From: Talinum fruticosum
Lineage: Eukaryota > Streptophyta > Magnoliopsida > Caryophyllales > Talinaceae
DNA length: 64,000 bases
Assembly (NCBI GenBank): GCA_021018815.1
Contig: JAITYX010000045.1
Coordinates: forward strand, 186,001-250,000
Direction: 5' to 3'
The position numbers and the translations under genes are program-made. Of this stretch, positions 22,383 to 32,386 are shown one piece after another (within the stretch, counting starts at the first letter, position 1; each line of letters begins with the position of its first letter). The notes under the pieces were generated by a model, which was given only the letters and a program-made list of their open reading frames with translations, was not told where the DNA came from and did no database searches.

Positions 22383-23750
22383 TGATGTATAGTGGGAGCG
22401 GAAGCAAAAAGATAAGCATAACCGTGAACAAGCAGCTGGACAGATTAGGACCTGCAGGTGCGGTTTTGGGGAAAAGGGTGAAAGGAGGGGCAAATGATAA
22501 AGTTTTTGGACGAAATTTGGTGGAGGGTTAGTTAACTGGTTGGGGAAGGTTGTGGTAAAATTTGGGAATTTTTGGATAAGTGGAACACCTTGATCAGCAA
22601 GCTAGAAGTTGACAGTACCCGGCTGGGCGTCCAGGCTGACACCCTTTGTTTGGATCAGAGGTGGAGGACGGAAGGCTTCTTGGTTTTGGCTGATTTTTGG
22701 AGGGAATGAATTAGACTTGTTGGAAGGATGATGGTTAAAATTTGGGCAGCATCCAAGGTCGGGATCACCTTGAACCAAAGGCAAACAGAAGGTCACGCTC
22801 GGGCTGCTGTCCGTAATGAGGTTCCTTGTTTGTTTTTGGTGCTGAGGATGGAATACTTTTTGGATTGAGCTGAGATTTGGTGGGACTGGTCTCAACTCGT
22901 GTAGGATAATGTGGATGAAATTTGGGGAAGAAATGATTTGTGGATTGGGAGATATGAGTGTGGAAAGTCGCTGGATAAATCCTGGCTCGGATACGTAAAC
23001 ACCATCGAGGGAACCGAGGGGCACCTTGCAATCTGGCCGGATACGAAACACCACCGGGGATTGTAAGGACTCAAAGGACACCACCAAGCTTGCCAAGGCT
23101 TGGATACAGCAATGAGAATTCAAAGGGTTGAGAAATCCATCTCAAAAGGAGCAAAGCTCAAGTTTATAAATTCATCCAAGTTGATATTACATGAGCTATG
23201 CTAGCTGAATATATAATGCCTCACATTGGCATTTTACAAAGCTGAAACTTAGCTAAAAATTAAAGCAAAATCAAAACAAAAACCACAAGATTCTTTCCTC
23301 TCCTCCAAGTTAAGCTAGGATGAATTCTAGCCAAGTATTTGCAAAATTGGGAACATGTGGATGTGGCTTGTTTTCCCCTTTCCCAAACTTCTCAATTCTT
23401 AATGCTTCTAGAATTCTCCTTGAGCCTTGAAGGTCCGGCCATTGACTCTTGACCGAGCATGAGGTTTCGGCCATAAAATTTAGCATGAACAAAATGTGCC
23501 TAAAATACCCTTTAGGTATTTTTGGACCGTCTTTGATGCCTATCTTGCTTTACTTGTTTTATTTATATGCTAATTGTCTTAGAACTACAATTCTCATGGC
23601 CTTTAACAATCTCTTCCATCCTTGGCTCGGCTTGCAATTTTGGACTAGCATAGGAGTTTTTGGTGTAAAAATAAGCTTGACTCCTTTTATGCTTTAACTT
23701 GAGAAACCCCTTGAACCTTGGACATTTGACTTGGATGGAAATATCCATCA
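22383..23750 (-). repeat. Solo X LTR, TSD GTATT
   Basis: 1,368 bp from TGATGTATAGTGGGAGCGG (22383) to ATATCCATCA (23750), flanked on both sides by GTATT (22378-22382 and 23751-23755), a perfect 5-bp duplication with no internal region: a solo LTR inserted in the 3' UTR of S copy A. Its LTR-start side (about 23480-23750) differs from the other X LTRs, marking a subfamily. Long frames on either strand here (for example 22602-23123) are read-through of LTR DNA. Confidence 0.88.
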
Positions 23751-24129
23751 GTATTAATCGAGCAAGAAAAATAATAATGAGCATTTATTAATTCCGCTCG
23801 GATCAAAACATAACTCGAACATGTTTCTTGAAGTAATCGGAGCAGAGTTGTTAAAGAGTAAAGAAATAATATCGGAGAAAATAAAAACACATACTCGAAA
23901 CATATATGCTCGTAAATAAGCGAATTTCATTCATTGTGAGAAACATTTATACAAGAACAAAGTAAGATGAACTCAGAAAACAACTAAGGGATAAACTCCC
24001 CTAAACCAAGCATCTATTTTTCTATCTTTTCACTCCCCTACGCATTTCAGAAAGAATAACAAAATGAGGGAGGAAAGAACAAGTAAATACATAAGATATT
24101 GGACAAAAAAATAAAGAAAACTGAGTTAG

Positions 24130-25569
24130 AAATCGGGAAGGAGGGATAGTCTAGCGTGAGGTTGAAGATCGAGTTGTGTGCCTGCGCCGTATGCTTGAGT
24201 GGAAGTAGCTAGGCGAGGTGGCATCAAAATAGGTAGATCTGGTAGTGGAGGAAATTGGGTTATGTGAACTAAGGCGAGATCTTCATTTTCTTCTTCTTCT
24301 TCCTTAAAGACTACTGCTGGCTGAGGTTCTAGGTAAATATACTCAAAAAAAAATTTTCAATCTGTCGAGGTTCCGAGTCCTCGGCTGCCTTTGATCTTAT
24401 CTCTTTAAGGCACTCGAATTTGATCACGTTGTTGCTTGATCACCTTCTTGAGCTCACCAATTAGATCCCGACTCGCTTGAGTTGAGTCCGAGCCCGGCTT
24501 TGCATAATAGTCGAGTTGGGATGAAAGCCCGGAAATAATTTAAAGTTGATTTCAACTCTAAAGCACAAGAAGAAAGTTTGTTGTCCACCTTCTTAAGAAG
24601 CTCGACGGAAGGGGAAGGTAGAGAAATAGAAGGTCCATCGGTTAGGAGTGCGACCTCTAGAGTTGTCTCGAGTCCGAGGAGGAGGAAGATGAGGGGGTGG
24701 TAACTCGGACAAGTGAACCCGGACACCAGGCTTGACTTCCTAGTATCCAAGACCAATAAGCTCTCTCATGCCAAGACAAACGACGGGTTCCAAGTAAGAG
24801 TTTGGGTCACAAGGCCGAGGGACCCCAAACCGAGTGAAAACAGCGGTGAGAAGAGCTCCGAAAGGATATGGAGTCTTCTTAGAGTAAGAAGGAACAAAGG
24901 CTATCTCGCTCCAAGATGAATGGAAAGAGGTCTACTTCGTAGCCCTCGAGAATTTCATAGAGAACCTTCGTAACTTTGGAGTTGGGGTTCTCTTTAGATG
25001 GGTAATAAGAGAAGAATGTCCTCATCATAATAAAACACGAAGCTTCGCTTCGAGGTCATCTTAGTCACGGAAAAGTTCTTTCCGGACCGAGGATGTTCTT
25101 TTGCGTATTTTACAAAGAAGTCATCAGCGACTTCGTTGAAAGGAATTGGATTAGAGTTGAGAAAGAGGGACTTCACATTGAAAAGTTTGTTAAGTAAGGT
25201 AAGATTGATTCGAATGGTCAAGTGATAATATTATCACTTGCTGTCATGTTAGTATAGAACTCGGACATTAGGTCCGGGTAAATATACTCAAGAAAAAACA
25301 AAGGTGTACACATCGGTTTTGAGGATGTGTCTCAACCAGGAGGAGGTTTTTGGAAAGAATCTGTCGTCCGTAATGAAGTGTTAGGCGACATTATGCTTTG
25401 GGTCTTTTGAGGCGGGCTCGTTGCCTTTGCCTTCCGTAGCCCGAGTACAAGTGGGCTTGGTTCTGGCCTTCTTAGTGGCCGAACCTCCTTGCACATCAGA
25501 TCCTCTCTTAGGTATAGTTAGAGAGTAGAGAGTGTTTGAGAGAAACGAGAGAAAGAGTAGAGAACACAA
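24130..25569 (-). pseudogene. ORF3 (envelope-like) of S copy A
   Basis: Homologous to 2243-3260 and 55319-55992. Near 25515-25440 it reads PKRGSDVQGGSATKKARTK, but the methionine codon of the family start (MPKRGS/MLKRGS) is ATA here. Core at 25221-24994: LLNKLFNVKSLFLNSNPIPF, FFVKYAKEHPRSGKNFSVT. C-terminal part: DSTQASRDLIGELKKVIKQQ (about 24485-24425), charged and helix-prone, possibly coiled coil. Several stops and frameshifts; the end is approximate. Confidence 0.5.
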
Positions 25570-25682
25570 AAGATCGAAAATCGAGAGAGAGAGTGAGTTC
25601 GAGAGTGAGTGAACTTTGCGAGCAAAGAGAGTGAGAGAGTAAGCAATAAGTAGGTAAAGTAGAAGAAAGAAAGTGAAGTGGT

Positions 25683-25694
25683 GCTATTTATAGC
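25683..25694 (-). promoter_or_regulatory. TATA box upstream of ORF3 (copy A)
   Basis: GCTATAAATAGC on the minus strand, about 170 bp before the ORF3 head, with a GA run on the plus strand (CT on the minus strand; 25583-25594) between, resembling the pyrimidine patch of plant core promoters. Shared with copies B, C, D and, more weakly, G. Confidence 0.55.
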
Positions 25695-26097
25695 GAGAAA
25701 AGGATTCCAACCGACTTTTTAACTCGGTTACCAAGAAATGGTTATCGGATCGTTGAGTCTCTCAGTGCATAACGGCTAGTTTCTCCAATAGCTTTCTTCC
25801 AATAGCTAGTTTTGCTGACCGTTCGCGTGACAGAGAGAGAAAGAAGAAAGAGTTTTCGAAAACATTTCTAAGATTCTCCATTTATCTAGAGATGACCTCA
25901 AAATTTTGATGTACATTTTGCTAAAATTTAAGTCTCGACTTAGTAAGGTGTCCGAGTGACTCGTAACACACCTAGAAAATTTATAACTCATAGCCGAGTC
26001 CCATTCTCGACTCAACCGATCCATTTGTTATCTACTCAAAGCATATAACAATCAATCATAGTAGAATAATTCATGCAATAACTCGAGATAATCATGC

Positions 26098-26872
26098 ATT
26101 TAACATGCCAAGTTCATTCCTAATAAAGCAAAATTGATCTTCACTCAAAGGCTTAGTGAAAATATCATCTAATTGAAATTTTGTAGGAATAAACTCAAGT
26201 TTAATATAACCTTTCTCATAATGGTCTCTCAAAAATGATATTTAACCTCAATGTGCTTTGTCTTTGAGTTCTAAACTGGATTCTTAGTGATGTTGATTGC
26301 ACTTTTGTTGTCATACTTGATTGGAATAGATGTGAATGATAGTCCAAGATCCTTCAAGTGTTGCTTGATCCAGAGAATCGGAGTACAACAAACTCCAGGT
26401 GCAATATACTCGGCCTCGGTAGTTGATAGAGCAACCGAGTTCTACTTCTTTGAGTAACAGGAGATGAGTAATTGACCCAGAAATTGATATGTTCCTAATG
26501 TGCTTTTTCTATCAACCTTGTATCCAACATAGTCAACATTTGAGTATCCAGTGAGAGTCGGTTCCGAGTCCTTTGAAAACCATAGACCAAGGTTCCGAAT
26601 CCTTGCAAGATATCTAAAGATTTTGTTCACCGTAGTGAGATGCGATTCCTTAGGATTAGCATGAAATCTTGCACAAAGCCAAACACTAAACATGAGATCT
26701 GGCCTACTAGATGTGAGATAAAGTAGAGATCCAATCATACCTCTATAAAGTTTCTAATCTACAACTTTACCTTTCTCATCCGAGTTTAGTTTCAAACTGC
26801 TACTTATAGGTGTTGCTTGTATGCTTCACATCTTGCAGCTTGTATTTCTTCAATAACTCCTTGGTGTATTTA
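26098..26872 (-). pseudogene. Ty1/copia pol 3' end (RNase H, RT tail), S copy A
   Basis: Minus-strand copia RNase H. The C-terminus near 26098-26160 has the LADIFTKPL--NQF block; upstream, 26738-26442 reads SLLYLTSSRPDLMFSVWLCA, KESHLTTVNKIFRYLARIRN, GYSNVDYVGYKVDRKST, typical of RNase H with its first conserved Asp replaced in the family motif S-D-A-D-Y (here S-N-V-D-Y). At 26872 the frame is cut by X element H and resumes at 31608. Several stops. Confidence 0.8.
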
Positions 26873-28143
26873 TGATGGAGAGTGGCCAGTCCTATGTTTG
26901 AGCTGAAAGATGTCCATCCTAACGAGCTTTGCATGATCAAGGAAGAACTAGGAAAATCCATGGTTTCAATCATATTTCTCATATTTCATTTGAGTCCCGG
27001 AGGATGAGGGTTCATGGACATCAAAATCCTTATGTTCTTGTTTATAAATAAATGTTCATTAGTGGAGACATAAACGAGAAGTTAGTTACAAGCTAGTCAC
27101 CAAAAAATCCTTTCATGTTCGAGCAAGGATGAACCTGGCCGAGAGTTATGTCAAGTGCTACTATTTTTGCCATGTCCATAAATAAAGACCAAGGGTCGGT
27201 CCAAGGGTTAAGATGAATGTCCATGCACATAAGGGAAGCATCCAAAGACATATTTCAAGGAGCATTCTAGAAGCACTCACCATGGTGGAAGGTGGTTACT
27301 AGATGCTTGCCCAAGGGGAAATCAAACAATGACCACATGTTCCCAATTCCCAAATACTTGGCTAGAATTAATCCAAGCTTAACTTGGAGAGGAGGAAAGC
27401 ATCTAATTAGTTAGCATTTTGTTTTGCTTTAATTTTCAGCTTTGTTAATTTCAATTTTCAGCATGGTTAGTTGTAATGGTAGGTCTATATATTCAGCACC
27501 TATGCTCTATTGTAAACAACTTTTTGATGATATATGAATTTGAGCTTTGCTCTCTTGAGATGGATTTCTCAACCCTTTGAATCCTCATTGCTGTATCCGA
27601 GCCTTGGCAAGCTTGGTGGTGTCCTTTGAGTCTCTTAAGCCCCGGTGGTGTTTCTGTATCCGGACCGTTTAAGAGTGCCCCTCGGTTCAGCTTGGTGGTG
27701 TTTCTGTATCCAGGCCAGAACCCAGGTTTATCCAGCGACTTCATCAATCCATATCTCCCAATCCACAAATCATTTCGTCCCCAAATTTCACCCACATCAA
27801 CATACACGAGTTGAGTCCATTTCCTCCAAATCTCAGCTCAATCCAGGAAGAACTCCATCCCCAGCACCAAAAACAAACATAGAACCTCATTCTGGACAGC
27901 CGCCCAGCGAGGCTTTCTGTTTGCCTTTGGTTCAAGGTGAACCCGACCTTGGATGCTGCCCAAATTTTACCACAACCTTTCCCAACCAGTTAACTACCTC
28001 TCCACCAAATTTCGTCCAAAACCAAGACCATTTACCCCTCCTTTCACCCTTTTCCCCAGAACCGCACCTGCAGGTCCTATTCTGGCCAGCTTGGTTTTCT
28101 TGCGGTTTTGCTTCCTTTTGCTTCCGCCTCCCACTACACATCA
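26873..28143 (+). repeat. 5' LTR of X element H
   Basis: TGATGGAGAGTGGCC..CACTACACATCA, 1,271 bp, 5-bp terminal inverted repeat TGATG/CATCA. It contains GGTGGTGTTTCTGTATCC twice (27644 and 27694) and a shorter GGTGGTGT at 27615. Frames up to 196 codons crossing this LTR (27645-28235) show no protein features. Confidence 0.95.
27485..27494 (+). promoter_or_regulatory. Candidate TATA box in X LTR
   Basis: CTATATATTC, repeated in the 3' LTR at 30949-30958 and with variants in the other X LTRs (for example TTATATATTCAGC near 56588). About 650 bp upstream of the LTR end, so it would mark the start of transcription if active. Inference only. Confidence 0.4.
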
Positions 28144-28147
28144 TTTT

Positions 28148-28159
28148 TGGTATCAGAGC
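28148..28159 (+). other. Primer-binding site, initiator tRNA-Met (X element H)
   Basis: TGGTATCAGAGC begins four bases after the LTR and is complementary to the 3' end of plant initiator tRNA-Met, the commonest primer of plant LTR retrotransposons. The homologous site of element I is at 48281-48292 on the minus strand. Confidence 0.88.
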
Positions 28160-28241
28160 AAGTTCTGAACCTTGGGTGATTGTATCCATTTCCACAAAAA
28201 TCAAAAATCCAAAAACAGCCAGCACCTCAAAATAGCCAGCC

Positions 28242-30308
28242 ATGAACGCCAATTTGTTTTTGAGAAGATCATTGAATGGATTCAATGAGGCAAGTGAAGA
28301 GCAACGAGAAAATATATTTTACACAAGAGGAACCGTGCTAAACAAAGTATGCTCTATCATTATTGATGGTGGTAGTTGCATGAATATAGCCTCGTTGGCT
28401 ATGGTGGAAAAGCTTGGACTTCTTGTATCACCCCATCCTCATCCTTACAACCTTCAATGGGTTCAACAAGGAGAAACACTCCAAGTCAATTCTAGATGCC
28501 TTGTGTCATTTAGTATTGGCAAAAATTATTATGATGAGATATGGTGTGATATCATTCCAATAGATGCTTGTCATTTGTTGCTAGGGAGACCTTGGCTCTT
28601 TGATAGGAGAGTCATGCATAATGGATTTTTGAACACTTATACTTTCACTAAAAATGGCAAGAGGATCACATTGGTCCCATTGTCACCGAGCCAAATCCCA
28701 CAAGCAAAGCCAAATGATTCCACCCCAACCATCCCCATCCTAACTCATGGAGAACATGTTTTCAAAGCAACACAACCTGATTGTTGTCCAACCCATGAGT
28801 TGATTGTCCACAACCTCCCAAACGAAGTTCCTCCTAGCTCTCCACCACAAAGAACCCTACAACATTTTGCCAACCCCATTCCAAGAGCCATCAATTATAA
28901 ACCAGCCTATGGAGTGGATCCTAGAAGTGTTCAAGTGGACCAAAGACAAGTAGTTGAACCATTGGCTAAAAGCCAAGGAGAGAAAGAGGACAATCCTTGT
29001 GTAGAATCTACTTTGTTGGTGCTAAGTAAGGACGAATTCCTTCTTAAGAGCACTTGGTGTTGGAGCCCTTATTTTGGTACAACTTGGAGCATGTCAAATG
29101 AGCATCCCTTATGGCCGAACAATGTGGAAAATGCTCTAAGTGTTGTGAAGGAGTATGTGGAACCTATTCTTTTGGTACCCAAGGAAGATGACTTCCTTAC
29201 CAAAAGCATTTGGTGTTGTATACTCTATCATGGGACTTTGACTAGCCAAAATTGTTCCTACCACATCATGCTTGGTATTTCATGGAAATTTGTGGTTGTG
29301 AACTTTGATGACATTCTTATGTATGACAAAAGGGAAGAGGAGGATTTAAGCCAGCCCACATTTCTCCACCCTCAAAGCTTTGGAGGGAATAATGTTCAAT
29401 CCGCCCACCAAGATTGTACTCAAAAATGGTGCCACAAATTCAGCCCTCCTCAACAACTTCCCTTGGCATATTTGAACCCCTTCCTTACCCCTCCACATAA
29501 GCCACCATTACCTCCTAACCAAATCTCCCCACAAAATAACCTTTTGCTTGTGCTTGGAGAACCACTTCTCAAGGGCAAGCAACGAGAGTTTAACCTTAGC
29601 CACAAACTATTTTTCTCACCCCCACATGATTCCGAAAGACCTCCCCAAGATCTCCATTCCCTCACCAAAATTATTCTTGTTCCCCCACACAAAACCCCAT
29701 TGTATTTACCACCACAAAGAAAGCTACACTTTCCACAAACCCCCACCCCGGGAGCCATTTTTCCCATATGGACAGAATGTGATTTTGAGCCCAACAATGC
29801 TGAAACATGGATAGGTGACCGAGAAGCCATGCAAGAAACTCCATGGGCCACTTCAAATTTTTGCATACCAAAGAAGGATGACTTCCTTCTTATTGGTACT
29901 TGGTTTTTGAGTCCACAATGTAGCACGCTCGATTGCTTAGCTCAATGGAAAGACAATGGAAGTTTGGTTGATTTTGATGGTATTTTAAGACCATATCATT
30001 TGTGTCTTAGCATTGAGCATGGAATTGTAGAGTATGTCGTGCCACATTTCATGGTACTAAAGGGAGTTGTTTATCTTCCTAAGTGCTTGCGGCTTTGTGT
30101 GCTTTATGATGGGATAGTTGATGACCAAGGCAACCCCTATACCGTAAGCATGCTAGAAGAGCACACGGACTGGCTGAATGTCCATGACCTGTCCGTGCGA
30201 ATAGTCGGCTGCCCAAGCACAAACGGACATCCTATTTTCGACCACAACATGAGCCTCAATTTGACAATTCTTTTTCCTCACCTGGAAATGTTGTTTGTTC
30301 GAATTTGA
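28242..30308 (+). CDS. X element ORF: gypsy-type aspartic protease fused to a long tail (688 aa)
   Basis: Start at the ATG 83 bases after the primer site; the same MNA(N/S)LFLRR start is found in element I. Residues 25-135 form a retropepsin-like domain: FYTRGTVLNKVC, IIDGGSCMNIAS with catalytic Asp at 42, and LLLGRPWLFDRR at 112-123 in the C-terminal half. This is the Ty3/gypsy protease, which normally matures Gag and Pol. The tail has no complete enzyme. It contains KFVVVNFDDILMYDK (349-363), a relic of the gypsy RT catalytic block (Y-F-D-D-I-L-I-Y-S), and a repeated motif K-x-D-x-F-L-x(4)-W near residues 263, 316 and 545. A segment with LPKCLRLCVLYDG (from ~611) is shared with element I. 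Gag is absent. The frame is fully open, unlike all other pol sequence here. Whether the protein is made or active is unknown. Confidence 0.8.
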   Translation: MNANLFLRRSLNGFNEASEEQRENIFYTRGTVLNKVCSIIIDGGSCMNIASLAMVEKLGLLVSPHPHPYNLQWVQQGETLQVNSRCLVSFSIGKNYYDEIWCDIIPIDACHLLLGRPWLFDRRVMHNGFLNTYTFTKNGKRITLVPLSPSQIPQAKPNDSTPTIPILTHGEHVFKATQPDCCPTHELIVHNLPNEVPPSSPPQRTLQHFANPIPRAINYKPAYGVDPRSVQVDQRQVVEPLAKSQGEKEDNPCVESTLLVLSKDEFLLKSTWCWSPYFGTTWSMSNEHPLWPNNVENALSVVKEYVEPILLVPKEDDFLTKSIWCCILYHGTLTSQNCSYHIMLGISWKFVVVNFDDILMYDKREEEDLSQPTFLHPQSFGGNNVQSAHQDCTQKWCHKFSPPQQLPLAYLNPFLTPPHKPPLPPNQISPQNNLLLVLGEPLLKGKQREFNLSHKLFFSPPHDSERPPQDLHSLTKIILVPPHKTPLYLPPQRKLHFPQTPTPGAIFPIWTECDFEPNNAETWIGDREAMQETPWATSNFCIPKKDDFLLIGTWFLSPQCSTLDCLAQWKDNGSLVDFDGILRPYHLCLSIEHGIVEYVVPHFMVLKGVVYLPKCLRLCVLYDGIVDDQGNPYTVSMLEEHTDWLNVHDLSVRIVGCPSTNGHPIFDHNMSLNLTILFPHLEMLFVRI

Positions 30309-30324
30309 GGACAAATTCTTTCCT

Positions 30325-30336
30325 ACAAGGGGAGAA
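30325..30336 (+). other. Polypurine tract of X element H
   Basis: ACAAGGGGAGAA directly before the 3' LTR; the same sequence stands in the same place in element I (46037-46048, minus strand). It is the usual second-strand primer. Confidence 0.85.
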
Positions 30337-31607
30337 TGATGGAGAGTGGCCAGTCCTATGTTTGAGCTGAAAGATGTCCATCCTAACGAGCTTTGCATGA
30401 TCAAGGAAGAACTAGGAAAATCCATGGTTTCAATCATATTTCTCATATTTCATTTGAGTCCCGGAGGATGAGGGTTCATGGACATCAAAATCCTTATGTT
30501 CTTGTTTATAAATAAATGTTCATTAGTGGAGACATAAACGAGAAGTTAGTTACAAGCTAGTCACCAAAAAATCCTTTCATGTTCGAGCAAGGATGAACCT
30601 GGCCGAGAGTTATGTCAAGTGCTACTATTTTTGCCATGTCCATAAATAAAGACCAAGGGTCGGTCCAAGGGTTAAGATGAATGTCCATGCACATAAGGGA
30701 AGCATCCAAAGACATATTTCAAGGAGCATTCTAGAAGCACTCACCATGGTGGAAGGTGGTTACTAGATGCTTGCCCAAGGGGAAATCAAACAATGACCAC
30801 ATGTTCCCAATTCCCAAATACTTGGCTAGAATTAATCCAAGCTTAACTTGGAGAGGAGGAAAGCATCTAATTAGTTAGCATTTTGTTTTGCTTTAATTTT
30901 CAGCTTTGTTAATTTCAATTTTCAGCATGGTTAGTTGTAATGGTAGGTCTATATATTCAGCACCTATGCTCTATTGTAAACAACTTTTTGATGATATATG
31001 AATTTGAGCTTTGCTCTCTTGAGATGGATTTCTCAACCCTTTGAATCCTCATTGCTGTATCCGAGCCTTGGCAAGCTTGGTGGTGTCCTTTGAGTCTCTT
31101 AAGCCCCGGTGGTGTTTCTGTATCCGGACCGTTTAAGAGTGCCCCTCGGTTCAGCTTGGTGGTGTTTCTGTATCCAGGCCAGAACCCAGGTTTATCCAGC
31201 GACTTCATCAATCCATATCTCCCAATCCACAAATCATTTCGTCCCCAAATTTCACCCACATCAACATACACGAGTTGAGTCCATTTCCTCCAAATCTCAG
31301 CTCAATCCAGGAAGAACTCCATCCCCAGCACCAAAAACAAACATAGAACCTCATTCTGGACAGCCGCCCAGCGAGGCTTTCTGTTTGCCTTTGGTTCAAG
31401 GTGAACCCGACCTTGGATGCTGCCCAAATTTTACCACAACCTTTCCCAACCAGTTAACTACCTCTCCACCAAATTTCGTCCAAAACCAAGACCATTTACC
31501 CCTCCTTTCACCCTTTTCCCCAGAACCGCACCTGCAGGTCCTATTCTGGCCAGCTTGGTTTTCTTGCGGTTTTGCTTCCTTTTGCTTCCGCCTCCCACTA
31601 CACATCA
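30337..31607 (+). repeat. 3' LTR of X element H
   Basis: 1,271 bp, offset exactly 3,464 from the 5' LTR with no difference noticed. Followed by TTTTA, the right flank. Minus-strand frame 31396-31860 fuses host RT with LTR sequence and is an accident of the insertion. Confidence 0.95.
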
Positions 31608-32386
31608 TTTTAGATTGATGGATATAGATTCCATCCTTTTCTTGCTTGATTTGCATATTAAGAAAGAAATTGAGTTCTCCCATCATGCTCATTTGGAACT
31701 TATGTCTCACTAACTCAGAAAACTCTTGGCATAGAGTTTCATTAGTAGCTTCAAAAATTATATCATCAACATAGACTTGAATGATAAGAAAATCATTCCC
31801 CTTAGTTTTTGTGAAAAGAGTTTTGTCAATCTGACCTCTTTCGATATCATTTTCAACCAAGAAACCGCTTAGTCTTTCATACCAAGTTCCGGGAGCTTAT
31901 TTAAGATCATATATAGCCTTTTGTGATTTGAAAACATGATTTGAAAATTCTGACTTTTCAAATCTAGGGGTTTGCTCAACATAAACCTCTTCTTGAATAT
32001 AACCATTGAGAAATGCACATTTAACATTCATTTTATAAAGTTTGATGTTCATGCTAGACGTAAATGCTAAGAGAATTCCTGTTGCCTCAATCCTAGCAAC
32101 GTGTGCAAAGGTTTCCTTATAATCAATTCTCTCTTCTTGGTTATACCTCTAAGCAACTAATCTGGCCTTATTTCGACTACCAACCCTTCCTCATCCAATT
32201 TGTTCTTTAAAACCCATTTGCGTCCTATTACCGGATGGTTAGAAGGTCGTTTGGTCGGAGTCTAGACTTCGTTTCTTTTAAATTGATTTAGCTCTTCTTG
32301 TATGGCTTCTACACATTCTAGTTCATTTAAGGCTTCTAATACATTTTTAGGTTTAGTTAATGATATAAATGCTGAAAATGCACATA
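31608..32386 (-). pseudogene. Ty1/copia RT, S copy A (continuation beyond element H)
   Basis: Minus-strand reading contains GQIDKTLFTKTKGNDFLI, QVYVDDIIFEATNET with the RT catalytic YVDD (about 31773-31762), and FQMSMMGELNFFLNMQIKQE; upstream (31950-32370) the FIQEEVYVEQ, KWVLKNKLDEE and ALNELE blocks of the RT N-terminal half. Broken by stops. It is cut at 32386 by the LTR of copy B; integrase, protease and gag of copy A are not in the window. Confidence 0.8.

Larger units (their letters stand above)
26873..31607 (+). mobile_element. Complete non-autonomous X element H (protease-only LTR retrotransposon)
   Basis: 4,735 bp: two 1,271-bp LTRs (26873-28143 and 30337-31607), tRNA-iMet primer site, one ORF of 688 codons, polypurine tract. 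It lies in the RT of S copy A in opposite orientation. The flanks are ATTTA (26868-26872) and TTTTA (31608-31612), a 5-bp duplication with one mismatch; removing the element and one flank restores the spacing seen in the uninterrupted copy near 41150. The LTRs look identical by eye, so the insertion is very recent. No gag, complete RT, RNase H or integrase is encoded; movement would need a helper element. Confidence 0.93.

Noticed and set aside
28148..28159. tRNA gene fragment
   Set aside because: Only the 12-nt complement of a tRNA 3' end; position after the LTR marks it as a primer-binding site.
27645..28235. 196-codon plus-strand frame in the X LTR, with near-identical or similar frames at 31109-31618, 22602-23123 (minus) and 44497-45201 (minus)
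   Set aside because: They recur only because the LTR recurs, occur on both strands, vary by frameshift between copies, and have no protein-like features.
29450..29926. 158-codon minus-strand frame opposite the X ORF
   Set aside because: Glycine/cysteine-rich mirror of a proline-rich coding stretch; not kept in element I.
31396..31860. 154-codon minus-strand frame with a YVDD motif
   Set aside because: The first half is RT of S copy A and the second half is antisense LTR of element H; the fusion is created by the insertion point.
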